The position numbers and the translations under genes are program-made. Shown piece after piece: positions 15,980 to 25,551 of a DNA stretch of 37,926 nucleotides. The notes under the pieces were generated by a model. It was not told the DNA's origin. It saw nothing but the letters and a program-made list of their open reading frames with translations, and ran no database searches. Within the stretch, counting starts at the first letter, position 1. Each line of letters begins with the position of its first letter. The stretch is from Pontiellaceae bacterium (GTDB lineage: Bacteria; Verrucomicrobiota; Kiritimatiellia; Kiritimatiellales; Pontiellaceae), in assembly GCA_016937945.1 (NCBI GenBank), contig JAFGVP010000149.1, positions 1 to 37,926 of the forward strand, in the 5' to 3' direction.

Positions 15980-18460
15980 CTATTCGCGTTCGGGAAACCG
16001 CACTTCGATTGATTCTCCGTCGGAAAAGTCGCGCTCCAGCACGATACGTCCGGCTTCAGTCACCTTGAGATGCAGTTGGTTATTGTGTCGCTCCACGATG
16101 ATATCAAAATCATGACCAAAGGCGCGGATCGACCGCAAAGCCATGCGAGGCCAGTCTTTTGGAAGGCGCGGGGTGCAACGAAACCGATCGAGGCCCGTCG
16201 GCAGGATACCAAACAAGCCTTCGGTGAAAATACGGCAATAAAGGGCGCATTCCGAAGACAGTTGTCGCTGGTCGCCCTCGGGCCAGGCTTCGACCGGATA
16301 AGGAACATGTTCGCCGAGCAGCCGTCGGCGGGTATAGGCCGTCAGGAACGGCAGGGCCTTGCGCGTCTCACCGGCCTGCAAGGCACCGCGGAAACCGTAC
16401 AGCGTGGAGCGATCCCAGAATGAGCGGTCACCCTCCTGCGAAGCGAGGCCGTCATCCGTCCACAGCTGCGGAGAAAAAAGGGCGTCGATGGTGGCGTCGC
16501 GACGGTCCATCAGGCCCATGCAAAGCGGCAGGCAGATCCAGGAACGCAGCACATCATTTCCGGCATAATAGCGATACGTGTCGAAGCCGCTTACGGTGGA
16601 ACCAAAATACGTTTCAATGTTTTCGGCCATCGCGTCGGCTCGACGGGCATAGTCGTCGGCCTCGTCGTTCCTGCCGAGCGCACGACCCAGGTCAACCGCA
16701 GCACGCAGTCCGCCGTAGTACAGGCAGGCCGTGGAAAGATTGGCGTTCCCGGCGGGCAGGCGGCGTTCCAACTCGTCGGAGTCCGAAGCAACGACACCTT
16801 CCGGCGTGAGATGGCGGCGGCAATATTCCAGTGACCACGCGATGGCCGGCCACAACTCTTCGGCTACCGCCTGGTCGCCGAAAGCAAGACAGAAGCGTGC
16901 ACAGCCGTAGGCATACATGGCGGCATCCCCGCGGTCTCCGGCGGCGCTGAAGTGATCCGTGCCTTCGGCAATGATGGACGAAGGGATCCTGCCGTAATCC
17001 GGCTTCATGTAGGTCTGGAAAAGGCGGTAGGTGTTGAGCGACGCCTGATTGCCATGCGCGTCACCAAGAAACGGGAAAAAGGGACCGGCATATTCAACGT
17101 TGTCATTGCACCAGGCGGCTGCGTAATACCGCAGTCCGCCGGGTGCGAGCATAAGACCGCCCCGGGTGGCATTAATGGATTCAGCGACGCGCAGCTTGCA
17201 GAACGCAAAGGCCCGGTCGAATTCTGGAACCGGCGTCTCCAATCGCAGCGCACGCTGCAGACCGGCAACATACGCGCACCGCGCTGCGTCTTCAGCCTCG
17301 ACGTCGATTTTCTCCGCAGGCTCGACTTCCAGCCGGGCGCTGAACAGCACGGCAAAGTGCATCTCCTGGCCGGGAGAAAGAACCTGACGGGTCGGTGCGG
17401 TGCACGCCGTTTCCAAGATGTTCGTACCGTAGGGGCCAACGACACGCTGCACCCGGGGCGCGAATCCGGTTTCAATGGTATGGAAACGATGCCCGCCATT
17501 GCGTAACACCCATACATCCAAAGCGGTTCTTGCAGTCGGGCTGGGGAAAATACGGCGGACCACCGCAATATCCGACCCGAGCGTACCCTCGAACGTCAGG
17601 CTTCCATCCAACACCACCCGGTTAACTATGATCCCATCGGGCGCGGTACCATCCACCATGATGGTCGGCACAACGTCATCCGTATACTCCTGAATCAAGC
17701 TGCCATGGGTATCGTTGGGAATCGTGCGCAGGCCGGGCCACACCACGCTGCGATGAACCGAAAGAGCGCGCCGGGCATCAATCGAATAACGGACCACCTG
17801 CCCCACGCGCAGGCCGCCTTGTTCGATGAAATCCGACTGTGGCAGTCGGGTATCGTTGTTCACGGACCAGATGGTGCTGACGCCTTTTCCCAGTTCCCAA
17901 CGCGGTGGCGGCGGCGGTGCCTTTACGGCCACCGGCGGTTCGCCGACCACTCGAAACATGGCATCGCCCCAGTCCGCATGGTCATACTCCATACCATCGC
18001 CTCCGTCGGCAACGCGGAGGATTAAATGTTTCACACCTCTCACATCCACGTCGGCCTTCACCGCCGTCATGCCCCCACGCATCACGGGGCTTCGCCAAAG
18101 CACGTTCCCGTCCCCCTCTACCATGAATTCCACACTGCCCTTCCGCCCCACCTCGTCATCAACACCAACCTGGGCGGTAAAGCGTTCGCTTCCCCCGTTC
18201 AGGTCCAGTGATAATTCGCTCGGGGCATGGGTGCCGAAGCCCTGATCGTATCTGCGCCCTGCAACCGTCAGCGGACGGCTTTCCACCGAACAGTCGTAGC
18301 CTGGCTTCCCCCATCCTTGACGTGCATACAGCAGTTCCAACGAGGACAAAGGCACGTGATGCGTCGACGAGGGGGGTGCCGCAACGACTGCAAAGGAATG
18401 CAGCGTAAGCATGGAGACGATAAGTTTGCAAATCATTCCATTCCTGACCAATTGTTCCAT
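15980..18460 (-). CDS. Secreted NPCBM plus six-hairpin (alpha/alpha)6 glycosidase-like protein
   Basis: After a signal peptide (MICKLIVSMLTLHSFAVVAA) residues about 35-180 form an NPCBM-type carbohydrate-binding domain: DQGFGTHAPSELSLDL, FTAQVGVDDEVG and VKHLILRVADGGDG match its conserved blocks. A beta-sandwich linker follows, then a helical barrel of six-hairpin type from about residue 400 onward (LAPGGLRYYAAAWCNDNVEY, YGCARFCLAFGDQAVAEELW, SSECALYCRIFTEGLFGILP). The fold is that of GH15/65/78/95-like enzymes, but I cannot name the family or the catalytic acids. The frame extends to a TTG at 18466. I chose the ATG at 18460 because AAGGA then sits 6-7 nt upstream, while the TTG would touch it. 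It lies 87 bp upstream of the second GH2 gene on the same strand, so co-transcription is likely. Confidence 0.85.
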   Translation of the reverse strand: MEQLVRNGMICKLIVSMLTLHSFAVVAAPPSSTHHVPLSSLELLYARQGWGKPGYDCSVESRPLTVAGRRYDQGFGTHAPSELSLDLNGGSERFTAQVGVDDEVGRKGSVEFMVEGDGNVLWRSPVMRGGMTAVKADVDVRGVKHLILRVADGGDGMEYDHADWGDAMFRVVGEPPVAVKAPPPPPRWELGKGVSTIWSVNNDTRLPQSDFIEQGGLRVGQVVRYSIDARRALSVHRSVVWPGLRTIPNDTHGSLIQEYTDDVVPTIMVDGTAPDGIIVNRVVLDGSLTFEGTLGSDIAVVRRIFPSPTARTALDVWVLRNGGHRFHTIETGFAPRVQRVVGPYGTNILETACTAPTRQVLSPGQEMHFAVLFSARLEVEPAEKIDVEAEDAARCAYVAGLQRALRLETPVPEFDRAFAFCKLRVAESINATRGGLMLAPGGLRYYAAAWCNDNVEYAGPFFPFLGDAHGNQASLNTYRLFQTYMKPDYGRIPSSIIAEGTDHFSAAGDRGDAAMYAYGCARFCLAFGDQAVAEELWPAIAWSLEYCRRHLTPEGVVASDSDELERRLPAGNANLSTACLYYGGLRAAVDLGRALGRNDEADDYARRADAMAENIETYFGSTVSGFDTYRYYAGNDVLRSWICLPLCMGLMDRRDATIDALFSPQLWTDDGLASQEGDRSFWDRSTLYGFRGALQAGETRKALPFLTAYTRRRLLGEHVPYPVEAWPEGDQRQLSSECALYCRIFTEGLFGILPTGLDRFRCTPRLPKDWPRMALRSIRAFGHDFDIIVERHNNQLHLKVTEAGRIVLERDFSDGESIEVRFPERE

Positions 18461-18570
18461 TTTCAATCCTTTTCTTAATGCGCGCCTGAATTCGCTGCGG
18501 CCAGGAATAAACAGCTCCCCGCGTACACTGAGCAGGAGACCGTTTTCCGGACGAACGCCGACATCCGCGG

Positions 18571-21351
18571 TTATTCGGCAAGCGATACGGAAATCCCTTT
18601 TTGTGAAAATGGATTTCCTTCCCCATGGTAGGTTTTCCCGTCCACCATCACTTGAACATCCACCATGCGTTTATCGAGCTTTAGTTTTCCGCGCTGGTCG
18701 GAACATTTCACAACGACCTGGTTCCCGGAACGCTGCGCGATGAAGTCGCTTTCCCGGAAACGGCCGTTTTCGAATTCGTATCCATCGCCGGTGTCTTCAT
18801 ACAGCGTGCCCTTCGCTTCGCCGTTTTCATCGGGAACGATCATCAGCGTCAGCTTGTCATTGGAGGTGAGCTCGGCGGTGGATTCCACGACCGGGCCCAA
18901 CGGGACAATGGCGCCGCCGCGCACCAGCACATCGCACTGGTATTTATCTTTAGTGCTGTCCTCGCCTACCAGCGAAGCGATTTCCCAGATTCCGCCCGGC
19001 AGCTTTACCTCGGCCGCCCACTTCGGAACCACGATCAGATCGCTTCCCACCATGAACGCCCGGTCTTCCATCCGCAGCGATGCATCCGCCGGGTCGGCAA
19101 ACAGTACCGGCCGCATGACCGGAACCCCGTCGGCGTGCGCATTCTTGAAGCAGGTGTAGAGATAGGGCATCAGCCGATACCGGCGTTGCAGGGCCAGACG
19201 CGCGGTGTCTTCCACTTCCTGGCCAAACTCCCAAGGTTCCTGGTTTGCAGTACCCTCGCTGGTGTGCGCACGGCTGAAGGGATAGAAAGCACCCAGCGCC
19301 ACCCAATGCCCCCAAAGCTCCGGTGTGGCATTGCCGCCGAAACCGCCGATGTCCGGCCCGTTGAACGGCTGTCCGGACAGACCAAGGGTGATGGACATGG
19401 GAACGGACCACTTGAAATGCTGCCACGTGGCATTGTTGTCGCCGGTCCAGGTGGCCGCATAGCGCTGGCCACCGATATAATTGGAACGCGTCAGGACAAA
19501 CGGCCGCTTATTCGGATTGGCCGCAAGAATGCCTTCGCGCGACGCTTTGGTCATGAGCATTCCAAACACATTGTGATACTGCCGGTGCGTACCGGCCGGC
19601 AGGCCGCCTCCGCCGCGATGCATGTTGTCCATCGGCATGGTGCCGCCGGGACCGCCGAAAACTGACGGTTCGTTCATGTCGTTCCACACCCCGTCAATTC
19701 CCTGGGCCATGAAATCCTTGTACAGGCCGGACCACCACGTGCGGGTTTCGGGCCGGGTAAAGTCGGGAAAGACACAGTCGCCGGGCCAAACGCCGCCAAC
19801 AAAGTTTTCGCCCGCCGCATTCTTGACCCAGACATCATTTTTCGTTCCGCTGTCATAGACGAAGTAGCCTTCTTCATATTTGACGCCGGGGTCGATCATC
19901 CACACGCCTTTGAATCCGAGCGAATGCAGGTATTCGTTGGTATCCTTCGGATTGGGATAGCGGTTCTTGTCGAAGGTAAAGATGCGGTAGCCATCCATGT
20001 AGTGAATATCGAACCAGATCACGTCGCAGGGAATCTTTTTCGCGCGGAACGTATCGGCAATTTCCCGGGCCCGGGCATCCGGATAATAGGACCAGCGGCA
20101 CTGCTGATAGCCCAGCGCCCAGCGCGGCGGCATCGGCATCGTTCCGGTCAGCTCGCCCAACCGCTTCAGGATCTCCTGCGGCGAGCCGCCTTCGATGACG
20201 ATCACCGGAAAGTCAGGAGCTTCGGCCGAGGTGGAATAAACAATGCCTTCGCGCAGATCCAGATCCGCCACCCAGGTGCAGTCAAACAGTACACCGAACG
20301 CGCTGCCGTCCTTGCGCACACCGATCACCCACGGATGCGTCTGATACAGCTGATTGGCTTTTCCGTATAGCGGATTGTCAAAATTGCACAGCTTGATTTT
20401 ATAGCCGTTTCTCAGCAGCGAACCGGTCACCTCGCCGGTTCCATACAGATCCGTCTCCGGATCGACCGACAGAAATGCATATTTTTTCCCATCGACCGTG
20501 CTGAAGCGGGGTTTTATCTTCCAGTCTGCCCGGACATCCTGTTTGAAACGAACCGGTTTCAGCAGAGCAAGCGAAGGCGCCAGCTCCGACACCTTGGCCC
20601 CTGCAGGAAGAAAGCCGGCGATGCGATCGGACACCATTCCGCCTTCCGGGGTGCCGCTCAGGTGGCTTTCCAATTTCGCAACCAGCTCGCCCGGCTGGTC
20701 ATCCCGCTGCATGACGGATTCAAAATCGGATGCAAATATAAGCTCGTCAAACGTCCAGCTGCAATCGTTGTTGCCGCAACGGATGCGCAGCTCATCAAAA
20801 CTCAGTTCGGTTTCATATTCGGACCAGATGTGGTCCGGCTGGCGCGCCAGGCTGCGGCGGGTATCCGGATCGAGACCGATCATGATTTTTTCCGGGCCGT
20901 TATCATGATACTCGATCTTCATTACAAACTTATGCACGGCAGCGTCTACCGGCGTGCGCCCGTTCCCGACGGTGTGGCCGATACTGTCCCCGGACCAGAA
21001 ACTGAAATCGCCGGACGTATAATCATTTCCGAGGCCGAAGACTTCCTTCCCGTCCCGGTAGAAAACGACTCCGCCAAATTTATTGCCGTTTTCGCCGTTG
21101 CCGCTTTTCAGGAGAAAGCTGAAATACTGGGTTTTATATTTCCGCGGATTTGCAATCTCCTCAGGAAGCGTGTAGCTGACGCCGGCAATATCATCCTTCA
21201 GCAGCAGGGCACCGCCTGATTCCGCCTGATAGCTGTAATTCAGACTTATCTTCTCGGGTCCGCCGGAAAAATCCTCCTTGAACAAAACCTCCCCCATAAC
21301 CGCCGCGTCAACCTGGGCAACAAGCAGAACCAGTAACGTCTTCTTAATCAT
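18571..21351 (-). CDS. Secreted GH31 alpha-glycosidase with N-terminal concanavalin-like domain
   Basis: GH31 enzymes are retaining alpha-glucosidases or alpha-xylosidases. GVWNDMNEPSVFG carries the nucleophile Asp (about 558 from this start), TWTGDNNATW the acid/base Asp (about 638), and PFNGPDIGGFGG and SRAHT are further family motifs. The C-terminal beta domains end in YEDTGDGYEFENG. Before the GH31 part lies an extra LamG-like domain of about 190 residues (FKEDFSGG to DELIFASDFE). The frame is open up to 21384, but ATG 21351 (MIKKTLLVLLVAQVDA, a plausible signal peptide) has AAGGA about 8 nt upstream, while 21384 has none. It is the first gene of the minus-strand glycosidase run, 110 bp ahead of the six-hairpin gene. 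A scrambled relic of a similar C-terminus lies just upstream, at 21749-21937. Confidence 0.93.
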   Translation of the reverse strand: MIKKTLLVLLVAQVDAAVMGEVLFKEDFSGGPEKISLNYSYQAESGGALLLKDDIAGVSYTLPEEIANPRKYKTQYFSFLLKSGNGENGNKFGGVVFYRDGKEVFGLGNDYTSGDFSFWSGDSIGHTVGNGRTPVDAAVHKFVMKIEYHDNGPEKIMIGLDPDTRRSLARQPDHIWSEYETELSFDELRIRCGNNDCSWTFDELIFASDFESVMQRDDQPGELVAKLESHLSGTPEGGMVSDRIAGFLPAGAKVSELAPSLALLKPVRFKQDVRADWKIKPRFSTVDGKKYAFLSVDPETDLYGTGEVTGSLLRNGYKIKLCNFDNPLYGKANQLYQTHPWVIGVRKDGSAFGVLFDCTWVADLDLREGIVYSTSAEAPDFPVIVIEGGSPQEILKRLGELTGTMPMPPRWALGYQQCRWSYYPDARAREIADTFRAKKIPCDVIWFDIHYMDGYRIFTFDKNRYPNPKDTNEYLHSLGFKGVWMIDPGVKYEEGYFVYDSGTKNDVWVKNAAGENFVGGVWPGDCVFPDFTRPETRTWWSGLYKDFMAQGIDGVWNDMNEPSVFGGPGGTMPMDNMHRGGGGLPAGTHRQYHNVFGMLMTKASREGILAANPNKRPFVLTRSNYIGGQRYAATWTGDNNATWQHFKWSVPMSITLGLSGQPFNGPDIGGFGGNATPELWGHWVALGAFYPFSRAHTSEGTANQEPWEFGQEVEDTARLALQRRYRLMPYLYTCFKNAHADGVPVMRPVLFADPADASLRMEDRAFMVGSDLIVVPKWAAEVKLPGGIWEIASLVGEDSTKDKYQCDVLVRGGAIVPLGPVVESTAELTSNDKLTLMIVPDENGEAKGTLYEDTGDGYEFENGRFRESDFIAQRSGNQVVVKCSDQRGKLKLDKRMVDVQVMVDGKTYHGEGNPFSQKGISVSLAE

Positions 21352-21748
21352 CTCCATCTTCCTTTCCGGAACATCTCCGGTCATTAATATTTTAAAAATA
21401 TACTCTCACGATATTGAAAAGGGATTCTTCATCATCTGAATACATGGTTTCTTAACTATTTTTACACCGTCAGGCGTGTTCCCGGATCTTCATCATGATG
21501 AGCGACTGACACGGAGTGACAACCTGACTACAGGCATAGCCCATACACAAACGTACTCCATTTCCAGTATTCCCATATTCTTTCGGCTATCGAAAGCCTT
21601 CTGATAAGTCCCCGAGGATTAAATACCCTCGTATATTTTAAGAGCGAAATTACAGAGCTCAAATAGACATCTATTTTTTAGAAAAAAAGCACTCATAGAA
21701 CCGAATGAAACCCTCTGGCAAAAATGGCACTATAGATAGGATGAGAAG

Positions 21749-21937
21749 GCCGTGATAGAAGAGTCAGGTCTCCTTACGAGCAGTGATAAGCTCACGCTCA
21801 CAATAAAACCGCACTCAATGGTGCAAAGGAGCCCTGACATGAAAAACGCAACATCATTGGAATGGATATGGGAGATCGCAACCATAGTATTTGCATCCTT
21901 GATTCCAGGGAAACAGTGCAATCAAGAAGCTCAGTGA
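21749..21937 (+). pseudogene. Scrambled relic of a GH31 C-terminal region
   Basis: The plus-strand frame reads AVIEESGLLTSSDKLTLTIKP, which matches VVESTAELTSNDKLTLMIVP of the intact GH31 next door. It then reads WIWEIATIV and, after a short stretch, KQCN, matching GIWEIASLV and YQCD of that enzyme. In the intact protein the WEIA block precedes the DKLTL block; here the order is reversed, so the copy is rearranged as well as truncated. The catalytic barrel is absent. This is probably debris of a second GH31 gene; a chance match is possible because only about 40 codons align. Confidence 0.45.
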
Positions 21938-22134
21938 TAGTAGTTCGAGCTCTGTAACGCCTGTAATAGCGGCATTTTATCGAAAACCGACACACTCAAA
22001 ATCTGTAGAATTGTGTAGAGCGACGACTCGATGTTCAGCTGCTTCTTTGTAATGGCCACGAGCAGGTAGACGCAGACCGCAATCCATATCTGAGTCTTGG
22101 CTGCGTTCGCGCCGGTCCCAAAGAAGGCCTTAAC
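21931..22134 (-). pseudogene. C-terminal fragment of an IS4-family transposase
   Basis: Reading the minus strand, VKAFFGTGANAAKTQIWIAV is followed by a hydrophobic segment, AITKKQLNIESSLYTILQIL and SVSVFDKMPLLQALQ, then a stop. This is the characteristic C-terminus of IS4-type DDE transposases (IKAFFGTSxNAVKTQIWIAV..SLYTILQILSV..E..PL..AL). Homology stops abruptly at about 22134, and no DDE catalytic core or terminal inverted repeat remains. It is a dead insertion-sequence remnant next to the GH31 debris. Confidence 0.7.
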
Positions 22135-22383
22135 AGAGAAAAGACCGTCGCACCGGAATACATAACTCACCCCGGTGAAAGGGAGTGATCATATCCCTAA
22201 ACCCGGCTCAAGTCGGAAAGAGCCGATTCTGCTTGCAACATATTCATTTTAGATATCTTACATCTGGTGATTCAAACATTGGGACAATAATGATGGCGTG
22301 CATGAAATAACGGGAAACGCTTTACAGATCCGTTCCGGATGCTCCAAGGTCAGTTCCGGTTAAACATGATAGGAGCAACTCAT

Positions 22384-23154
22384 ATGGCACTGACGGAAAT
22401 CCGATTTGATTCACAGGTGCTCGACCTTTCGCTGGGGGTAAATATGATCCTCCCGGAACATCCGGAATCATGGAAGGAGCCGCCGGCGGTGCTCTATCTT
22501 CTGCATGGATTGTCCGACGATCACACCATCTGGAGCCGTCGGACCTCCATCGAACGCTACGCCTATGACTACAATCTCGCGATCGTCATGCCGGACGCCT
22601 ACAAGAGTTTTTACTGTGATATGTCGCACGGGATGGATTACTGGACCTTTCTCTCGCAGGAACTCCCGATGCTGATCAAACGCTGGTTCCGGGTCTCGGA
22701 GGCACCGCAAGAAACCTTCGTGGCCGGTCTCTCCATGGGCGGCTATGGCGCGATTAAGCTGGCCTTGGGAAATCCGGGACAGTATGCGGCGGCGGCGCTC
22801 TCCGGGTCGCTGGATATTGCATCGCATATTCATGATGAGTGGAATGACTCCCGCATGCGAACGTTCGAAGCGGTATTTGATTCACTCGACAAAGTGCCCG
22901 GATCCGTCAACGACCTGATTTCCACCGTGCGGAATCTGCCATCGGTTCCCGATACGGATTTTTATGTCTGCGTAGGCACAGAAGATTACCTCTATCAGGA
23001 CTCGGTCAGCTTCCGCGATGCCGCCCGGCGCGCCGGACTCCGCCTGACTTATGAGGAGGATGAAGGCGCCCATGAATGGTCGTTCTGGGATCGCTATATC
23101 CAGCGTGTGCTGGAATGGCTTCCGATCGACAAACGGGAACGACCGCCGCGCTGA
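22384..23154 (+). CDS. Alpha/beta-hydrolase esterase of the EstA/S-formylglutathione-hydrolase type
   Basis: The 256-residue protein has the serine-hydrolase nucleophile elbow AGLSMGGYG, an oxyanion-hole region LLHGLSDDHTIW, a probable catalytic Asp in CVGTEDYLYQDS and the catalytic His in EGAHEWSFW. The layout matches the tributyrin-esterase/EstA branch of the esterase D family, which hydrolyses acetyl or other short acyl esters. No signal peptide is seen, so it is likely cytoplasmic. The frame is open from 22339, but AGGAG at 22371-22375 is 8 nt before ATG 22384, which fixes the start. Its stop abuts, with zero spacing, the stop of the convergent CNNM gene. A role in deacetylating imported sugars would fit the neighbourhood but is inference. 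Confidence 0.88.
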   Translation: MALTEIRFDSQVLDLSLGVNMILPEHPESWKEPPAVLYLLHGLSDDHTIWSRRTSIERYAYDYNLAIVMPDAYKSFYCDMSHGMDYWTFLSQELPMLIKRWFRVSEAPQETFVAGLSMGGYGAIKLALGNPGQYAAAALSGSLDIASHIHDEWNDSRMRTFEAVFDSLDKVPGSVNDLISTVRNLPSVPDTDFYVCVGTEDYLYQDSVSFRDAARRAGLRLTYEEDEGAHEWSFWDRYIQRVLEWLPIDKRERPPR

Positions 23155-24141
23155 TTATTTCCTCGCAATATAGCGAGCAATATCCTCAAGCCGGATAAAC
23201 CCGACCGGATGATGGCGCACATCCACCACGACGGCGCAATGGCGCGGATTGCGGCGCAGACGATAAAAGGCGGATTTCAGGTTGCGACCTTCCGGCAGCA
23301 ACAGTACATCCTCGGCATAGGCCTTGATCGGCTCGCTATCGGGAAGGCGGCGGGCGCTGAGTGAAAACATGGAAACGAGGCCGGCGGCCGTATGCCGATG
23401 CATCATGATTGCATAGGTTGTTTCCCGGCGATCAATCAGCCGCTTGAAATCGGCAACCGTGGCGGTGTCCGGCAGTCGCGGAATATTGCGCAGCGGTGTC
23501 ATGACCTCACGAATCGCAACCCGATGCATGGAAGTCACGTTGTCGAGCATGCGGTTCTGGTGCGAACTGATCACGCCCTCTTTCTCCCCGGCAGAAAAAT
23601 AGTCTCGCAGCGCCTCCGGAGACAGACGATGCAGATCGCGGCCGGCGGCATTATCGGCCCCGTGCGTCAGAAAACGGAAGAGCATCTTCAACGGCCAGGT
23701 CAATGGAAGAAGAATCCAGACCAGCAGGCGAAGGACACCGGAAAGCCGATACATCAGACGATCGGCCTGCTTTCGAAACAGGTTTTTCGGACCGACCTCC
23801 GCCAGCAGAAAAAGCGGGAACATGAGAGTCAGCGTGGCCGCAATTTCGGCCGACCAGGGAATAAAGCCCAGCAGCATGCGGGATTCGCGCAAACCGGTGG
23901 ACAGATAAACATCCGTCATCCCCATCGAAACCACATAGTTGGCGATATTGTTACAGATCAATACCGTGTAGATAAACAGGTATGGATTGCGCAACAGGCG
24001 TGACAGCCGGATAGCCGAACGCCGACCGTCGCGTTCTCGGCGGCGCAGGCGAATCCGATTGATCATGTAGCTGCCGGTTTCAACGCCGGAAAACAATGCG
24101 GACCCCAGGAACCCGATCAGAATGGCAATCAGGCTGGACAT
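23155..24141 (-). CDS. CNNM/DUF21 membrane protein with CBS pair (HlyC/CorC-like, short form)
   Basis: The N-terminus has the DUF21 transporter domain with several membrane segments (SALFSGVETGSYMINRI, YLFIYTVLICNNIANYVVSM, AEIAATLTLMFPLFLLAEVG). A CBS-domain pair follows (REVMTPLRNIPRLPDTATV at about 210-230, then AVVVDVRHHPVGFIRLEDIA at the end). The C-terminal CorC_HlyC domain found in the upstream paralogue is missing, giving 328 residues against 424. Relatives are implicated in magnesium or cobalt efflux. The start ATG shares one base with the TAA stop of the upstream paralogue, so translation is probably coupled and the two may form a heteromeric membrane complex. Confidence 0.88.
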   Translation of the reverse strand: MSSLIAILIGFLGSALFSGVETGSYMINRIRLRRRERDGRRSAIRLSRLLRNPYLFIYTVLICNNIANYVVSMGMTDVYLSTGLRESRMLLGFIPWSAEIAATLTLMFPLFLLAEVGPKNLFRKQADRLMYRLSGVLRLLVWILLPLTWPLKMLFRFLTHGADNAAGRDLHRLSPEALRDYFSAGEKEGVISSHQNRMLDNVTSMHRVAIREVMTPLRNIPRLPDTATVADFKRLIDRRETTYAIMMHRHTAAGLVSMFSLSARRLPDSEPIKAYAEDVLLLPEGRNLKSAFYRLRRNPRHCAVVVDVRHHPVGFIRLEDIARYIARK

Positions 24142-25415
24142 TATTCGTCCTCCTCTTCCGCCGGTCCGCTGTCGAGTTCAAGACGCACCAGCTCAATCCG
24201 GTTGGAGCGAACCTGCTCCACCGTAAAACGAAGATTCCCCACCTGCGCTACATCACCCGGTCGGGGCAGATGCTTCAGCAGCGATACCACAAGACCGCTC
24301 ACCGTATCCAATGCCAGACCCTGCATCATCTGGCGCGGCAGAAAACCGACAAACAGGCTGCGCCATTCACGAATTCCCAGACTGCCCTGTAACCGATAGG
24401 TGGACTCGCCGAGTTGCTCAACGGCTGAAACCTCCAGCGCATCAAATTCGCCCACCACTTCTTCCAGCAGATCCTCAATACAGACCGTTCCTGCCAATCC
24501 GCCATATTCATTCACCACACAGACCAACCGCGGTTCCTCATCAAGAAATTCCTGTAGCATTTCATCGGCGCGCTTGGTTTCCGGAACAAACTTTACGGGC
24601 AGGGCAAAATCGGAAAGCGGCCGATCCGGATTCCCATCCACAAACAGGGCTCGGGTTTCCACGACACCGACGATGTTATCCTCTTCGCCCTCGTACACCG
24701 GAATCAGTTCAATGTGCTGTTCCGTGGCCTCGGCCAGCGCCTCGCCGGCCGGCGCATCGGCACGGCGGAAAAACTGACGGACCCGAGGCACCATCAGCTC
24801 GCGCACCCGGATTTCAGGCAGATTGACAATATCCTCGACAATCGCCTTTTCCTGCCGCCCGAAAGAGGGATCATGATGCGTCGCATCAATCAGCATTTTA
24901 AGCTCTTCCGCCCCCAGCTGCTGCTCGGCATGGCCTTTCGGCTCCATGCGGTTGGTTATGGCCTCCAGAACGCGGCGTATCGGCCCCATGAAATGAAACC
25001 ATCCCAACAGCGGGGAGGCATTCAGCTTTGCCACCTTTTCGGGATAGGAAATCCCCATGGCCTTCGGAAGAATTTCACCGCCCAGAATGATGAGCATCAA
25101 TACCACGCCGCCAATTGCAGCCTGCCACCATTCTCCATAGCGCTCGGCAATCTTCAGGCTGAATGTGGCGCTGATGGAAAAGAAGAGAATGTTTACGACC
25201 AGATTACCGAACAGAATGGCAACCAGCAGTCCGGACGGATTTGCGGAAAGCAGATGAAGCAGCTTTTCGATGTGGTGTCCGTCATGCCTCAGGCGCCGGA
25301 TCTGGTTGCGGCTCAAGGAAAACAGGGCCGACTCCGTACCGGAGAAAAACCCCGAGCAAAGAACCAGCAGAAACAGGCTGACCAAAGTCAGTATATGCTC
25401 TCCGACAAACTCCAA
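24141..25415 (-). CDS. CNNM/HlyC-CorC family transporter with CBS pair and CorC_HlyC domain
   Basis: A DUF21 membrane domain (SGFFSGTESALFSLS, FGNLVVNILFFSISATFSL, IGGVVLMLIILGGEILPKAM) is followed by CBS domains from about residue 195 (RVRELMVPRVRQFF; CVVNEYGGLAGTVCIEDLLE) and a C-terminal CorC_HlyC domain with the usual GLVVSLLKHLPRPGD stretch. The family includes YfjD/CorC and is linked to divalent metal-ion efflux or resistance. The start is TTG: AAGGAG lies 8 nt upstream and no in-frame ATG is near. It is the first gene of a two-gene unit, and its stop overlaps the next start by one base. The 136-bp region before it is shared with the divergent yjbQ-like gene. Confidence 0.9.
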   Translation of the reverse strand: MEFVGEHILTLVSLFLLVLCSGFFSGTESALFSLSRNQIRRLRHDGHHIEKLLHLLSANPSGLLVAILFGNLVVNILFFSISATFSLKIAERYGEWWQAAIGGVVLMLIILGGEILPKAMGISYPEKVAKLNASPLLGWFHFMGPIRRVLEAITNRMEPKGHAEQQLGAEELKMLIDATHHDPSFGRQEKAIVEDIVNLPEIRVRELMVPRVRQFFRRADAPAGEALAEATEQHIELIPVYEGEEDNIVGVVETRALFVDGNPDRPLSDFALPVKFVPETKRADEMLQEFLDEEPRLVCVVNEYGGLAGTVCIEDLLEEVVGEFDALEVSAVEQLGESTYRLQGSLGIREWRSLFVGFLPRQMMQGLALDTVSGLVVSLLKHLPRPGDVAQVGNLRFTVEQVRSNRIELVRLELDSGPAEEEDE

Positions 25416-25551
25416 AACACCTACTCCTTCAAAAATATGAGCGGCATTTTAATCCGGCATTCAGGTGGAATGAAAGCCTGTCTCGACTTTTTTCACAGCC
25501 GCGGGAACTTTCCGCTTCAAAATCGCCGTTGTTCGGATAAGGTGTGTTGCC

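Larger units (their letters stand above)
21385..22383. other. About 1 kb of decayed DNA between GH31 and the esterase
   Basis: This AT-richer stretch has no intact gene. It contains the GH31-like relic and the IS4-type transposase relic listed separately, plus three short inverted repeats: CTTTCG/CGAAAG near 21582-21598, CGAGG/CCTCG at 21613-21631 and CGGCTC/GAGCCG at 22204-22225. None has a convincing T-run. I recognise nothing in 21420-21740. Promoters for the divergent flanking genes should lie at its ends, but no strong -35/-10 pair stands out. Confidence 0.5.

Noticed and set aside
22204-22225. CGGCTC/GAGCCG hairpin as a terminator
   Set aside because: No T-run on either side and no intact gene ends nearby.
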